DNA of 60,000 nucleotides. Source: Branchiostoma floridae (taxonomy: Eukaryota; Chordata; Leptocardii; Amphioxiformes; Branchiostomatidae). Below, one piece after another: positions 46,561 to 57,905 of the stretch; position 1 is the stretch's first letter, and the number at the start of each line of letters is the position of its first letter. The position numbers and the translations under genes were made by a program. The DNA lies in assembly GCF_000003815.2 (NCBI RefSeq), contig NC_049980.1:22211249-22271248 (forward strand). Reading direction: 5' to 3'. The notes under the pieces were generated by a model. That model did not search any database. It saw only the letters and a list, made by a program, of their open reading frames with translations, and was not told where the DNA came from.

Positions 46561-49500
46561 GGCCAGAAGTGTCAACTAGCTACAATAACTTCCTATAAAC
46601 ACACGTTTTTTGTCACCAGTTTATTCACTTTTCACCAGAATGAGAGAGTTGAACGCACGCGCCTGAACGTTTACCTGTATCTTTCTGACACTAACAAAGC
46701 AAGCGGTATCGAAAGTTGCAAGGGGGTAATGAAAAAAAAAAGTTTCATCAGAACTCAGAAGCCACGAAGTAGGTGCTAAACGGATAGCTATTTAGCAACT
46801 CTGGTCCGAAACATCATAAGTCCATCATTGTTCGACTGGCCTTGCACCATCAGTAAGCGCTGTTCCATCCTAAATCTTCCGTCGTCTGCACGCGCGCAGT
46901 TTTTTTCGCCGTTGCGGGCTAAACCCTGAAATCTCCTCATTCTCGGAACCGAGATGTGTTTCATCTATATTTCATGTGGGCCCGTGGCGTGTTTAAGTCG
47001 ACTCAATCGGAGTACACAGACCCCATCCCGCGACCACTGGCCCAGAAAAATACGTACTTCACAAGCTGTTATGTCTCCATCATGCCCAGTGTTTGTCTAG
47101 TCCGTGTAGAAACACCTCTTAGCTTATTAGCTTGAACACGAAACTGGATAAACACAAGTGTACCCAAGTGATCATGTGCAGCAAGCCTCTCCATAACGCT
47201 TGGGACGACAGCGCACTTTTTTCTGTCTTTCTGTTTCCCGGAGTTGTGGTTGGTGCAGTTTCATGTGACCATCTGTTAGTTTTGGTTGAGGGAACTTTCA
47301 TCGAGTTTATTCGGTAGGATCAAATCTCACTCTATTCTTCCTATCCGTTCCTAATACGTCAGCCACGTATCGCCGTGAAATGCGCGCTCTCTGCAACAAT
47401 ACGCCAAAACAAAAGCGGCCCGTTATGACAAAACTGTGCCGCAAGAGAAGAGCCGGTCAGATTTCCAAGTGTTCCCGGAAATAATGTAGGGTGGAAACAA
47501 CGGCACACGTGCGGCCACTTGTCTTGATTGACGTGATTTTAATTTTCCTGAACAATCTGTTATTAACTGTTGATTTGACGAACATAACACGCGTGGCTTT
47601 TGTATTTTGCAACTCCATCTTTCCGCCACGTGCGGTGCTCGCATTCTTTGGCGACCGCTGCCCGTCGCCATGCTGCCCCAGCGGCAGGCTTTCCCCCGAG
47701 ATCTCAGGCTACACTTCACTACAACTCACGTACTGCTGTACATGCGTTTTCTTTCACAACATGCGGATTTTTATCTAGTTCAGGCGTTATGTGCAAAATG
47801 AGGAGCAAGACCACACATTCTGTCCAAAACATTGTTTACAACATGTAAATGATAACTTTACTGCTAATCCATGCCAAAGGGTTGGTAATTGTAGACATAC
47901 AAAACAATGGTTTACACCGTGGGTATACTTTACAGAGAAATAAAAGGAAATACATCAATAAATCAAAGGTGAACCAACAGCCATCTATTGTACTGATATA
48001 AGCTATTTAAAAGGTTTTACTAATATCATCAATTCCTTGTGTACGCAGATCGCGCGTTTAAGAATATTTCTCCTAGACAAACAATTTGTTTTCCAGGTTT
48101 TCAACGATGTGGTATTTATTTTTCTGGATGACACGTTACGTTTGAAATTGCTACACAATTTGCAAAAAATCTATTGCTCTTAGAAACAAATCCTGAGTTC
48201 ACAAAAGTGCTCTTTTGTTTTTCCTGTTTTTTTTTCAACATGGTGATATTTTTCCGGGCGCGACATGACATACATGATGAGGGCATATCAGGACCACAGA
48301 TTCTGCCTGAAAACCTTTATCTATTTTGCAAGTGAATTCCGATTAGGAAGTTGTGTTTTTCTAACTAGTAACTTGTTTTGCCGGTATATGTTGATAGACG
48401 TCATCCACATAGTATGGCCGCACGTGTCCCTGGCACAAAGGCAGCGCAGTGCACCCGTGAAAAGAGGTCTCTAATCCGACGATCAGACTGCCACACTTTC
48501 CCCCAACCTCTTGGCAGTTCGGAGTAAATTGTCATTTCTGGCTGTCGGCGGGGGTTAAGCCGAACTGTCACCCTGTCACGGTCGGGAGCCGCTCGGCGCG
48601 TGGCGGGGACCACGCCGAGGGTACCCGAATGGCCTCCGTCATTTTCCGCTCGACTGCGGGAGTCTCTGGGAGAAGCGTCGCGACTAACCGTCCGACGGTG
48701 GGCGTTCCGACGCAGATCGGGGAGTGCCTCCGCCAAGATTGCCGGCATTTACAGCTCAGTCTGACGTGCTTGTTCTTGATAAATCTCATCTACTTGCGCT
48801 GATGACACCTCTCTTATATTCTTCCCAGCACGAGCCTAATATTTGCGTAATTACGCGGTAAGGTTTCGCCCTTGTACAGAAAACTACAAGGGCGAGGAAA
48901 ATTCATGGAGAGAGAGGGCGGTATTGAACTTGCCAAATCAGGACGCATCAGCGCGCTTGTAAAACCATTCAGCCCGCCATCATGTGCGTATTAGCGACGT
49001 TCGACGCAATTTACGGAGAGAGCGGGCAGAAGATCTCAACCATTATAGCCTGGCGTATTTTTGGAATTGTTGTAAGATCGTTGTAAAAATCACCTGGCGG
49101 CGGTGAGTTGCTTCAGGCTATTCTATTATATGATGTAAACGGTTCTCGCTCTCTCTATCTCTTTTCATGCGAGTCACTTTGATCGTCTAACTCCAAACTA
49201 TAAGAGTTTTTTTTTCTCACGGTCTTTAGAGTTAAATGTAAGTTTGGAGTAGATAGTTGTAAAAATCCCCACTGACGGCGATTTTCTTTTGGCCATTCTA
49301 TAATGCTATCACAACTGGTCATTCGATAATATTATTATTACTGGTCTGGATGTTATTCCTTTCATCTTTTATATGAAAGCGATTATATCTGCGGGCTCCA
49401 ATGTAAGAAGGACAGTATCTGGATGTCCTTGAGTGTACCGAGAGTTTTCACGGCCTTCAGGAAGTTAGAACTTCGTTTGTTCATCTGAAAGACGTCAAAG

Positions 49501-51776
49501 TGAGTAAATAGGCGGGAATTTAAAAATTAACGGTGCGGAAATCAATGCTAGACTTTCTTTGCCGAGTTTTTTCCCCAGTCGTTCTATTCCCACGTGCTTC
49601 AAAACGCTCACCGGTTTCCATTGCAGTAAATGAGGTAATTTGGCCCGAAATGGGCACGGTATAATTCGAATCCTATTTCTCATTAAATCATATCATCAGC
49701 GCGCGCACCCTTTTTCCTTTTGGCGCGAAAGTCATCAGCAGTGATGGGAAAGCTTTGTCCGATTTCCTGTGACTGACAGGTCGATGGAACGAGAACTGTG
49801 TGTATGCGCCCGTTTTTTTCCCGCCCTCTACAATCGCCTCTCATAAAGAACCAAATTGGCGCTAATAAATCGTGTGAGAGAAATGTAAATACGCTAGGAA
49901 CTAGAGCGCACGTCGGGGTTAGAGCATCAGACTTTAACTTATGTACAGTCCGGTAATGAAAATCGACTTTTTGCGCTTCATACCGCTCGGTCCATAGACA
50001 CAGAGGCGGGCCATTCACATGTTACATTTGTAGCACCGCCGACACAGTGTCCGTCGGTTTGCTTGGCATTAAAACTGGAATGGGGAGAATATGACAGCCA
50101 TATCTAGGTCTTGCCGGATCGATTGGCCGTGCCATTTGAGCCAGGCATTCTCGTGAGGTGCCGGCGGTCTCCCATCCCGGGCGCCGGCCGACCCTGTGCG
50201 GAGCCGGTCCCGCTTGGTTAGCGGCGTGATGGATGGAGCGTGCCCTGCCTGTGCGCTGCGGGAAGAGCCGCAGAGGGACAGGGACTAGATTTTTGCATTG
50301 AGAAGTCTCTCCGGGAGATCGCCCCCTTTTCCAGTTTTTGTTGTTGTCCAAACCGTTTTATACATCTGGCAAAAAAACTAAACGTGTTCCTTGATCTATA
50401 ACTCGACCTAACAACGTTCTCTTTTTATGTGTGTCCTTATCTATTAGCTTCTTCAATAGTTCACATCAGAGCCATCAACAACGATTTTGTATGAACAAGG
50501 AGGCTATATCATATGAGAGGGCATGAGGAACGTAGCTCTCTCGGGACATTGCCCCCCTTCGTACTTGATGTCTGAAGGAAATTCAAATATGCCTCATATG
50601 AACTGAGCATTGACAGAACAACGTGTCTTCAGCGTGTCCCAACAGAACACAAATATTGCTATTAATATAAAGTCTCGATCTGAACCTCGACATTAAAGTG
50701 CTCCAATATCTACCAATATCCTTGTTTGCAGCAAAGTAAACGTTTCATAAGTAGCGTGGACATAAGAAAATTTACATAACTACAAATAGAACACGTGTCG
50801 GACATTTTTAACACTGAAACTTGTTTAATAATTGTGTACAGGATAGTTTACTGGAATACAGCACACGTATACAACACTAAGTCTACCCTAACCATTGCTA
50901 ACTGTGCACCGGTTCTAGCCGCACTGAGTGCCATATACCAGCTTGTTTTGCATGGAGAAGTCTCTATGGGAGAATCGTTGTCGTCCTCGGGGTGTTTGCC
51001 TCCTGCGGGAGTGGTTGTGCGGTACATAAGGAGCCTAGATTGATGACCGGGTGGTTATTACACCATTTACCGGTCTACCTGCGGCTCCGCCCCGGATTAA
51101 ACCTCGCGCTTGACACCCGCTGATTCCGCCATTTAGTATCGCTCGACGTTACCATGGCAACTAGTCCACACCTGTCAAATTTGGGCCGTTTCCAGGCCGA
51201 TAGCTAAACACTCTCTTTCAAATATAAAGATTACGTATGCAGATAGAACTTTTGTCCAATCGTAATTATCGGGAAAAAATAAATACATCTGCTGATATGG
51301 AAATTGACCTGGAATCATTCTTAAATGTGTCCATATTTCTTAGTTACTTTGTTTTGTAGTTTGCAGCGAAGAAAACTGTTGTTTATTCTATCTACGTGTG
51401 TTTCAAATGCAAACTTAATATTTTGATACCATAAATTAAAATCTTTGCTGTATATAATTATCCTAATGATGTGATTTTTCAAAGTGATGAATACATTACC
51501 ATTAAGATTTATGAAACATGTAGTGGAATTTTGAACAGCTATACTTGTGGTTACGTAATATGCCTAATTGTGTGCGGGGTAAACTACCGGAATACTAAAG
51601 CTAGCCTCACCCACAGATTTGTAGCCTCCTTTGCAGTCGTGGCGGCGGTGTTCAACTTGGCCCATATGTTAAACAGACCGAATCCTAAGCCTTACCATTC
51701 CTAGAAGGCTGCGAAGGAGGCTACCTGTTGGAGCTCTGGAGTTCACACCCTTAACTTAACACCCCTGCAGTGTCCA
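46561..51776. other. Intergenic upstream of Otp
   Basis: No exon recognised. GC/CpG-rich blocks at about 48430-49030 and 49680-50350 alternate with AT-rich DNA. E2F-like sites lie at 49718-49730 (TTTTGGCGCGAAA) and 49817-49825 (TTTCCCGCC). A perfect X-box lies at 51148. Minus-strand frames at 48401-48748 and 50022-50351 have no recognisable family and fit GC-driven openness. Confidence 0.5.
51148..51161 (+). promoter_or_regulatory. RFX X-box
   Basis: GTTACCATGGCAAC fits the palindromic RFX consensus (GTTRCC AT GGYAAC) at every position. Confidence 0.6.
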
Positions 51777-52010
51777 GTTTCCTTGTTATTTCAGTAGCAG
51801 GGTATATCTTACAGCGACGAGGGGTCGCTAGCCCTTAACGTGGTCGAGGCATCTCCACCAACACGGGACCCCCATCTCGCATTCCTTCCGAAAAACGGGT
51901 GGAGGTGAGATTCCCCACCCAGGATTGAACCTGGGTCTCTCAGGTACAAACTAATATTGGAGCCGTGATCGGAACAGTGAGGCTGCTACCAGTTGAGCTA
52001 CATTCGGTCT
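51777..52010 (-). mobile_element. tRNA-derived SINE, uninterrupted copy (minus)
   Basis: The minus-strand head has an A box TAGCTCAACTGGTAG (52000-51986) and a B box GGTTCAATCCTGGG (51931-51918) about 55 bases on, followed by a body ending ATATACCCTGCTACTGAAAT. The same body and tail are in the 27.4-28.0 kb element, so this copy defines the family without the insertion. Confidence 0.8.
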
Positions 52011-52852
52011 GAGCCCTTTACTTGTGAGTTTCAACTAAGTTCTATATCTCTGTTCTATAGGAGGGGCAAGTTAGGTAAGAACTATAAAGAACTATAAGGG
52101 AGAAAACGTCGACAGGACTAATCAACACAAGAAGTCTAACAGAAAATGTGTTGCCCCCTTAAGGAGTTAATTATTCACCACTGCAATAAATATAGATAGC
52201 ACATTGGGTCATTGACGGTACATTGGTCATGTTCCGTTAATTTCGTACATGTGTTTGGCTGTTTTCGTCTCCGTGATCTAGTTGTTGCAACTGAATAGTT
52301 AATTTCTATATGAATTATATCCGATCGTCTGTATTTCACAAACGCTGGACAATAAAGTCGATGATAACAGAGTGCTCGATGCCAAAATGCTTCTGCATCA
52401 CTAATCATCAACGATCGTGTGGAGAAAAGAAAACGACGAAAACATTACTTTTGGGTGGTATAGGGCTGACTGTATAAAGACGCAATAAGTGTTTTCAAAC
52501 AGGATTTTAGCCTAACTGCAAGTTTTAACATTGCTGTTCCATTGCATGTAAGCGTCTTTTTCACCTATGTCAAGATCTCTAACTTTCTCTTATCTGCAAA
52601 CCTATCTATTTATGCACCTATTGCATCTGCTACTAGTAACGTTTCGTGGCCTGCTTTTGTGCCCATTGTGTTCTAATATAAAAGAGTTGCCGGGGCCGGG
52701 GAAAAGTCCATCGTTTATATAAGATTTAGATAGGACACAAGTGCCTTACGGCCAATGGTCGGTACTTCCATACGGAACATAAACAACAAAATGGAACAAC
52801 CACCGAGATCACAGCACCGGGCCCGTTTGTACCTGTTTGTGCACACGATGCA

Positions 52853-52866
52853 GTCGCCATGGTGAC
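52853..52866 (+). promoter_or_regulatory. X-box-like palindrome
   Basis: GTCGCCATGGTGAC, two inverted RFX-type half-sites around CCATGG, slightly off consensus. Confidence 0.4.
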
Positions 52867-54315
52867 GGCCCCTCCAGGAAACTTGGACCGACTCAAACGG
52901 AAACCCTGTTGAGATGAGTTTGCGAGAGAAAACACCCCGTGGATATTTGGCCCTGGGATGTTGCAGTGGTGAGAGTTTCTTAGATACTTGTTGCCGCTGT
53001 TTTTTTTTCAAATATGGATAAACTTCTTTTCGTGTTGGGTTTTATAGAAATGATTGTGTTTCCATCATGCTATGACATAGATAAGCAAGCTTCCTTCCCT
53101 TTTGTCCTGAGTGATGTGACTTTTCCCTAGGAGGGGGACAGTTTGTACGATCTTACAGCACAGCGAATGGACGTTTATAAAGCCCATCCCACTGGAGAAG
53201 GACACAGAAAGAATGAAGAATATGTGTTGCGAGAATGGATATCATTATAAAGCATATTAGTTTTACAAATACCTATCATTGCCTTGACAACGGTTTGTTT
53301 CGTGTTTATCTTTAGTCACAAATGGGTATATACAAAAATATGTAAGCAGGTTTAGGAGTTTGGTCTTTTATGCTTCCCCACTTTCTTGTCTTCAAACCTT
53401 TATAGATAACCCATGGGTACATTTTGTAGTTCGGACAACGCTTTTGTATCCGCGCGGAAGTTTTGAGATCCTCTTGCACCTTGCTTATTCTCTAACATAG
53501 CGACTCTGCCCTCCTATGTGAAACTAGACTCCGTTTTGTAACATGTTCTCAGTGTTAAGTCTTGTTTTCGTTCAATGTTGCTTTACTTTACTTTCGCAAA
53601 TTATCAAATCTATCTGGTATTTTTTGACATCGGGTAATTCAGACCCCCACCCACAACTCTTACCTCACCGGCACTCTGAGAAACAACCATTTTCATTCAA
53701 CTGGTGATTCATCGAAGAACCTTCACCTGAGCCATATTGTGGTGCATTCGATTCTTTTATCGGTAAAATTCAGTAAAGGACTTGAAAGTTCCAAACTTGC
53801 AAGTTTGTCTCCGTTCCATAAACCAGCTAGTGGTTAAAATGAAGAAATATGATCTGCCGGAGAGCCGGGTAAAGCCGGTAGCGGTGACACCTCGGCATTC
53901 AGGCGGCCCACAAATTATCTGCCGTCTTCGGGTGTCAGCAGAAAGTGAAAGTGATCCAGTGCGGGATCAAAGCGAGCCGAAGTGTCAGGTGTGACAGATT
54001 GTCGCGCGTCCCTAGCCGCCGCCGTGTCAGGCCGGGAATTGGCGCGGGGGCTTGTTCTTTTTGTGTTGTTGGTGGGAATAGGTTTCTGTGGGGATAGTTA
54101 ACGCTGACTCCTCCGGCTCGGGGCGGGCGGGGTTGCGAACTTTCCGCGGCTTCTCTCAAGCCCTCTCCGCCGATTAGCGCTCTCGCAGCCTCCGGCGGCG
54201 CGTAATTGGCTACATCATGGTGCTCCCCTCCAATTTGGCAGGGATAACTCCGCATCTCTCGGCGGAGGAATGTTAACTAATGTTTATCTAAGCTTTCCAT
54301 TTTGCCGCGGGCGCG

Positions 54316-54323
54316 TATAAAAG
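54316..54323 (+). promoter_or_regulatory. Isolated TATA box in GC-rich context
   Basis: GGGCGCGTATAAAAGATGC is a textbook TATA box with GC flanks. The next ATG (54328) would fall before a TSS placed 25-30 bp downstream, so the 62-codon frame from it is unlikely to be the product. It may drive a non-coding or distant first exon on the plus strand. Confidence 0.4.
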
Positions 54324-55483
54324 ATGCATGTTGGGATGTATTGATCCCCTGGCTGAGGCAAAGCCACGCGATGCCGCCTGCATACGAGTGGAGCGCGCCG
54401 AGACGGCTGTGAGAACTTACCTGGCAAACTTCACATCAATCTCACACCAACAACAAACCGTCCCGGACCCCTGTCCCTCCCCACCGCGCGCCTGCCCCGC
54501 GCTAAAGCTAACCTGATATTTCTCGACGTCATCTTAACGCCGCGCTGACAGATCATGATTTTTATTTTCTTAAATGTCTGCCAAAGGTGCCGTTTAACCC
54601 CCCTCTCTTGAAATCCAAGGCCCCTTAGCTGCTTACATAGCGATCATGACGGGATAATGAGACTGTTAAATATTCCATAAAAGAGGTTCTAGCGTGAATT
54701 ATGGAATACAATTACAGACGCGAATTAATGAGCCACGGAGAACAGTTTTTGTGAATTAGACAGGAATTGGAAAAATCGAATGTGGCATCTGGCAAATTGG
54801 AAGAAAACCCATAGAAATGGACGGGATGGGAGGATCCATCTTGTTCAAACGGTGTGTCGCCCATTAAAATTTTAATGGATTTTCTCCGGTCCTTTCATAA
54901 ATATGTCGTCCCGGGCGAGCGAGCGTTAGCCGAGAGGGGGAGGGTAGACATGGCGACCTGGTGTTAGAAAGGTGAGAACGCATCACTAAAGCATCCTTGT
55001 TTTCACGACTTTTGACTCCAGAACCGCGCGATCCCACCTTCCCTGTAACCTGTACGGAACGGTATGGCATCGAAGGGTTACGGCAAGGCCACCAATCATG
55101 GACATACCAACACTTGTCTCACGTCTATGTCCAGATACATCCTACATTTTCCACATGCATTTACAAATTAAGATTCCAGGGCGATATCTGAGTTGAAAGT
55201 CATAAGACTCGCAGCGATTAGGGGTGATAAATTATGGATAAACTTAAATAATTCACCGCGTTGTTCCATCATTTGGTACAAATCCCGGCTGCTCGCGGGT
55301 TCGATCCCGCGCTCCGAAGGGTAAGGACGCTCAAATGGAAGCGACCCAAAAATAGTGGCGGCCGAGCGGGGCTAATTTTCTGCCGTCGCCTCGGTTCAGT
55401 GGAAGGCGCGCGCGGCAAAGTCCGGGGACCGCGGAAAGGGCAAACGTGCCGGGCGGAGGAACGGTCGATCTGGAAGGAGTTAC

Positions 55484-55502
55484 GGGGGGGGGGGGGGGGG
55501 GG
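55484..55502 (+). repeat. Poly(G) run of 19
   Basis: Nineteen consecutive G residues, able to form a G-quadruplex and prone to length error in sequencing. Confidence 0.95.
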
Positions 55503-57685
55503 TTGTTTGCGATTTTCTGTCACAAAAGGACGAATACAGGAACTGCACTAATATAGCATGTAACTCCGCTTGTTTCAGGGCATGTCAGTGACAGTTTCAT
55601 AACAGAATGTGCAGTGTATATATATAGTCAATCAAGTGCCGACTTTGAGAACGGAAATTTTGGAAGGAAAAACAAGAGGTCCGCTCAACTTAGCAAGATT
55701 TTTGCAAGTGACGCGATTTGTTTCCCCGAATGTTCAGCGACACTATCATGTCAACTCAAAGAAGGTCGCACTGATTTTTTATTGACATTTTTACTATCAT
55801 TCCCTATTTTGTTCTATGCTAATATCAAACTGACTCCCGAATAATCAAATTAACATACAGGTTGATATTCCTGTACACATGCTAGCACACTTCACGTGTG
55901 TAAGGTCACGTGACTTAACGCCGAGTTTCACAGAATTGGAAACAATAACGAAACGTTTCAACAGACTCACTCTAAACTGTATATACATATCGAGTGCAAA
56001 CTCACAAGTCCAGTGTAACTGCAACGTTTGTTCAAGTTCATTTTTCCGTCGTCATCCGAATGATATCGGATTCTTTTTGCGTGTGCTCTATGGTTACATG
56101 GACATTCTTAATAATTAATATCATAGTTATACTGTTATCACCTGTAGCCACTTGAATTGTTAGTGTTCATATTTAGATTCTTAGTCATGTATCTATTACG
56201 TCAAATGCATCTCAAAATGTGCTGTAGCCAAAAATGACATGATCGTTTCGAGGTAGACCCACAACTCCATATGGAATTTGAGCAAGGAATGAAGCAGTGC
56301 AATAAAACCTTACAACCTTAAAACAACGCACTTCTTTCTTGCCTTATTCGGGAAAAAAGGGAAAGAGTAAAGATTAGAGACCAGGATAAAATGACTACAC
56401 ATTCAGGAAATCTACAGACCACATAGCTACATGTTCCTGTGGAGTGAAATCTATACCTGACAACTTACACCATATGTGGAAACACCAAATGTGCCTATAT
56501 CACTGTCTTAGTTTCCTCTAGCTTCTGAAAGATAAAGTGAAAATCAAATTGAAATAAATATCCAAGATAATCTTTTGATGCCCTATATAAGTTTAAGTCT
56601 CCTGTTCTTCTACTGGGCATCATTGTAACTCAAATGCAAACATGCAGCCCTGTATGACTACCCTGTGCATTTGTCACACAGTGGTACAGTAATTCTATAT
56701 ACAACTTTACTGCCCCTTAAAGGGCTTAGGTCCATGATATCCTAGGATCAGTGACACTAGCCACGCAGCTGGAATCTTTGCGACACTTTTGCCAAGTTTG
56801 TTGTCAGAATGGATCCCCAACAGCATTTTCCTTAGCAGGATCGGTGCGAAAAACCATGGTCAATGCCACCAGGGTCAGTTTGGGGCGAGAAAACGAAGAT
56901 AAAGTTGCAGGGCGGCGGTTGGCTGGTCCCCTGGAGGATACCTGTATCCCTGGGTCAGCACAAGGGAAGCTCCTCCTGACAATTAGGCACGGACAGGGAC
57001 ATTGTCTGTTTGTTCCTCCGGAGTCAGGGTTGACGTGGCAGTCAATGTACTGTTTCAACTTGCTCAAGTCTTCGCACTTTAGCTTGTGGAATCCACGTGT
57101 ATTTTTAAAAGAGGAACAGTAATCTAAAACATTTGACAGGGAGGGAAAAGAATGTGATTTTTAATACAGTGACGGTTGAGGAGGATTTTAGAAAGGAAGG
57201 AAGAAAGAACGAAAGATCAGCTAAGTCATCGACCATGTCAGTTTCCTTTCACAAACGGCCCTTTAATTGTGTCTATTTTTGTGCACTTTTGCAACTACTT
57301 AATTCAAAACTTTGTACAAAACTCAATGCCCTTTCCACAAGTCAGTTTAGAATGTGCAATAAATCATTGTTTCCAACGAAATCATACCTAGCCCTGTTTA
57401 CACGTTGACGCTTCTTTACGTGACAGTAGCTGGCACTTCTGGACAGCATTCTTGCTTTATATTATATAGTGTCTTCTCGGACCTTCTCAGTACATGTAGC
57501 CTACAGAGTTGAGCAGGTCGTCAGCTGAAGACCAAATAGATGTTACATCAGCGCTAGCTCTGCTATGTGCTTTTGTAATACCATGCATTTGTAGGGATAT
57601 ACCTATAAATCTATTACAACTTTAATCATGTAATCTGAATGTTTGTTATATTATGCCTGACCCTTAAAGATTCTCGCATGACATC

Positions 57686-57905
57686 ATGAATGAGGAAAGT
57701 TCAAAGAAACAAATGCTCTCCGGTGCGTCCACACAGCCATCGGAACTTGACGAGAACCAGTGTCCCTTGCAGTGCCCTGCCTCCCCGCCCTACCGCGACT
57801 CGTGCAGCCCTCCCATCTATCACGGCGTGTCCGACAGAGAGCCCCCTGCCCCGGTCCCGGCCTGCCGGTCATTCCGCGGGAGCCCCGCGATCATGAATCA
57901 CGGGT
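57686..57905 (+). CDS. Putative first coding exon of an unidentified gene
   Basis: The ATG opens MNEESSKKQMLSGASTQPSE and stays open for 73 codons with strongly GC-biased third positions, unlike the AT-rich surroundings. It ends at NHG where CACGG|GTAATG offers a donor and an in-frame TAA follows at once. A TATA-like TATATTATATAG lies about 220 bp upstream (57457). The peptide is Ser/Pro/Cys-rich, without a known domain. It is transcribed away from Otp. A homeobox neighbour (Rax or homeobrain, as in the HRO cluster) is a possibility from context only; no octapeptide or homeodomain is seen here. Confidence 0.5.

Larger units (their letters stand above)
52011..57440. other. Intergenic, with GC-rich regulatory-looking blocks
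   Basis: No sure exon. GC/CpG-rich, high-complexity DNA spans about 53850-54930 and 55260-55490. TATAAAAG occurs at 52677 and 54316, and an X-box-like palindrome at 52853. From 55,550 the sequence becomes AT-rich and unremarkable. Confidence 0.5.

Noticed and set aside
55298-55312. GGGTTCGATCCCGCG, an exact pol III B box with a T-arm-like stem
   Set aside because: No A box, D arm or matching acceptor stem upstream, so it is not a tRNA gene; at most a SINE scrap or chance.
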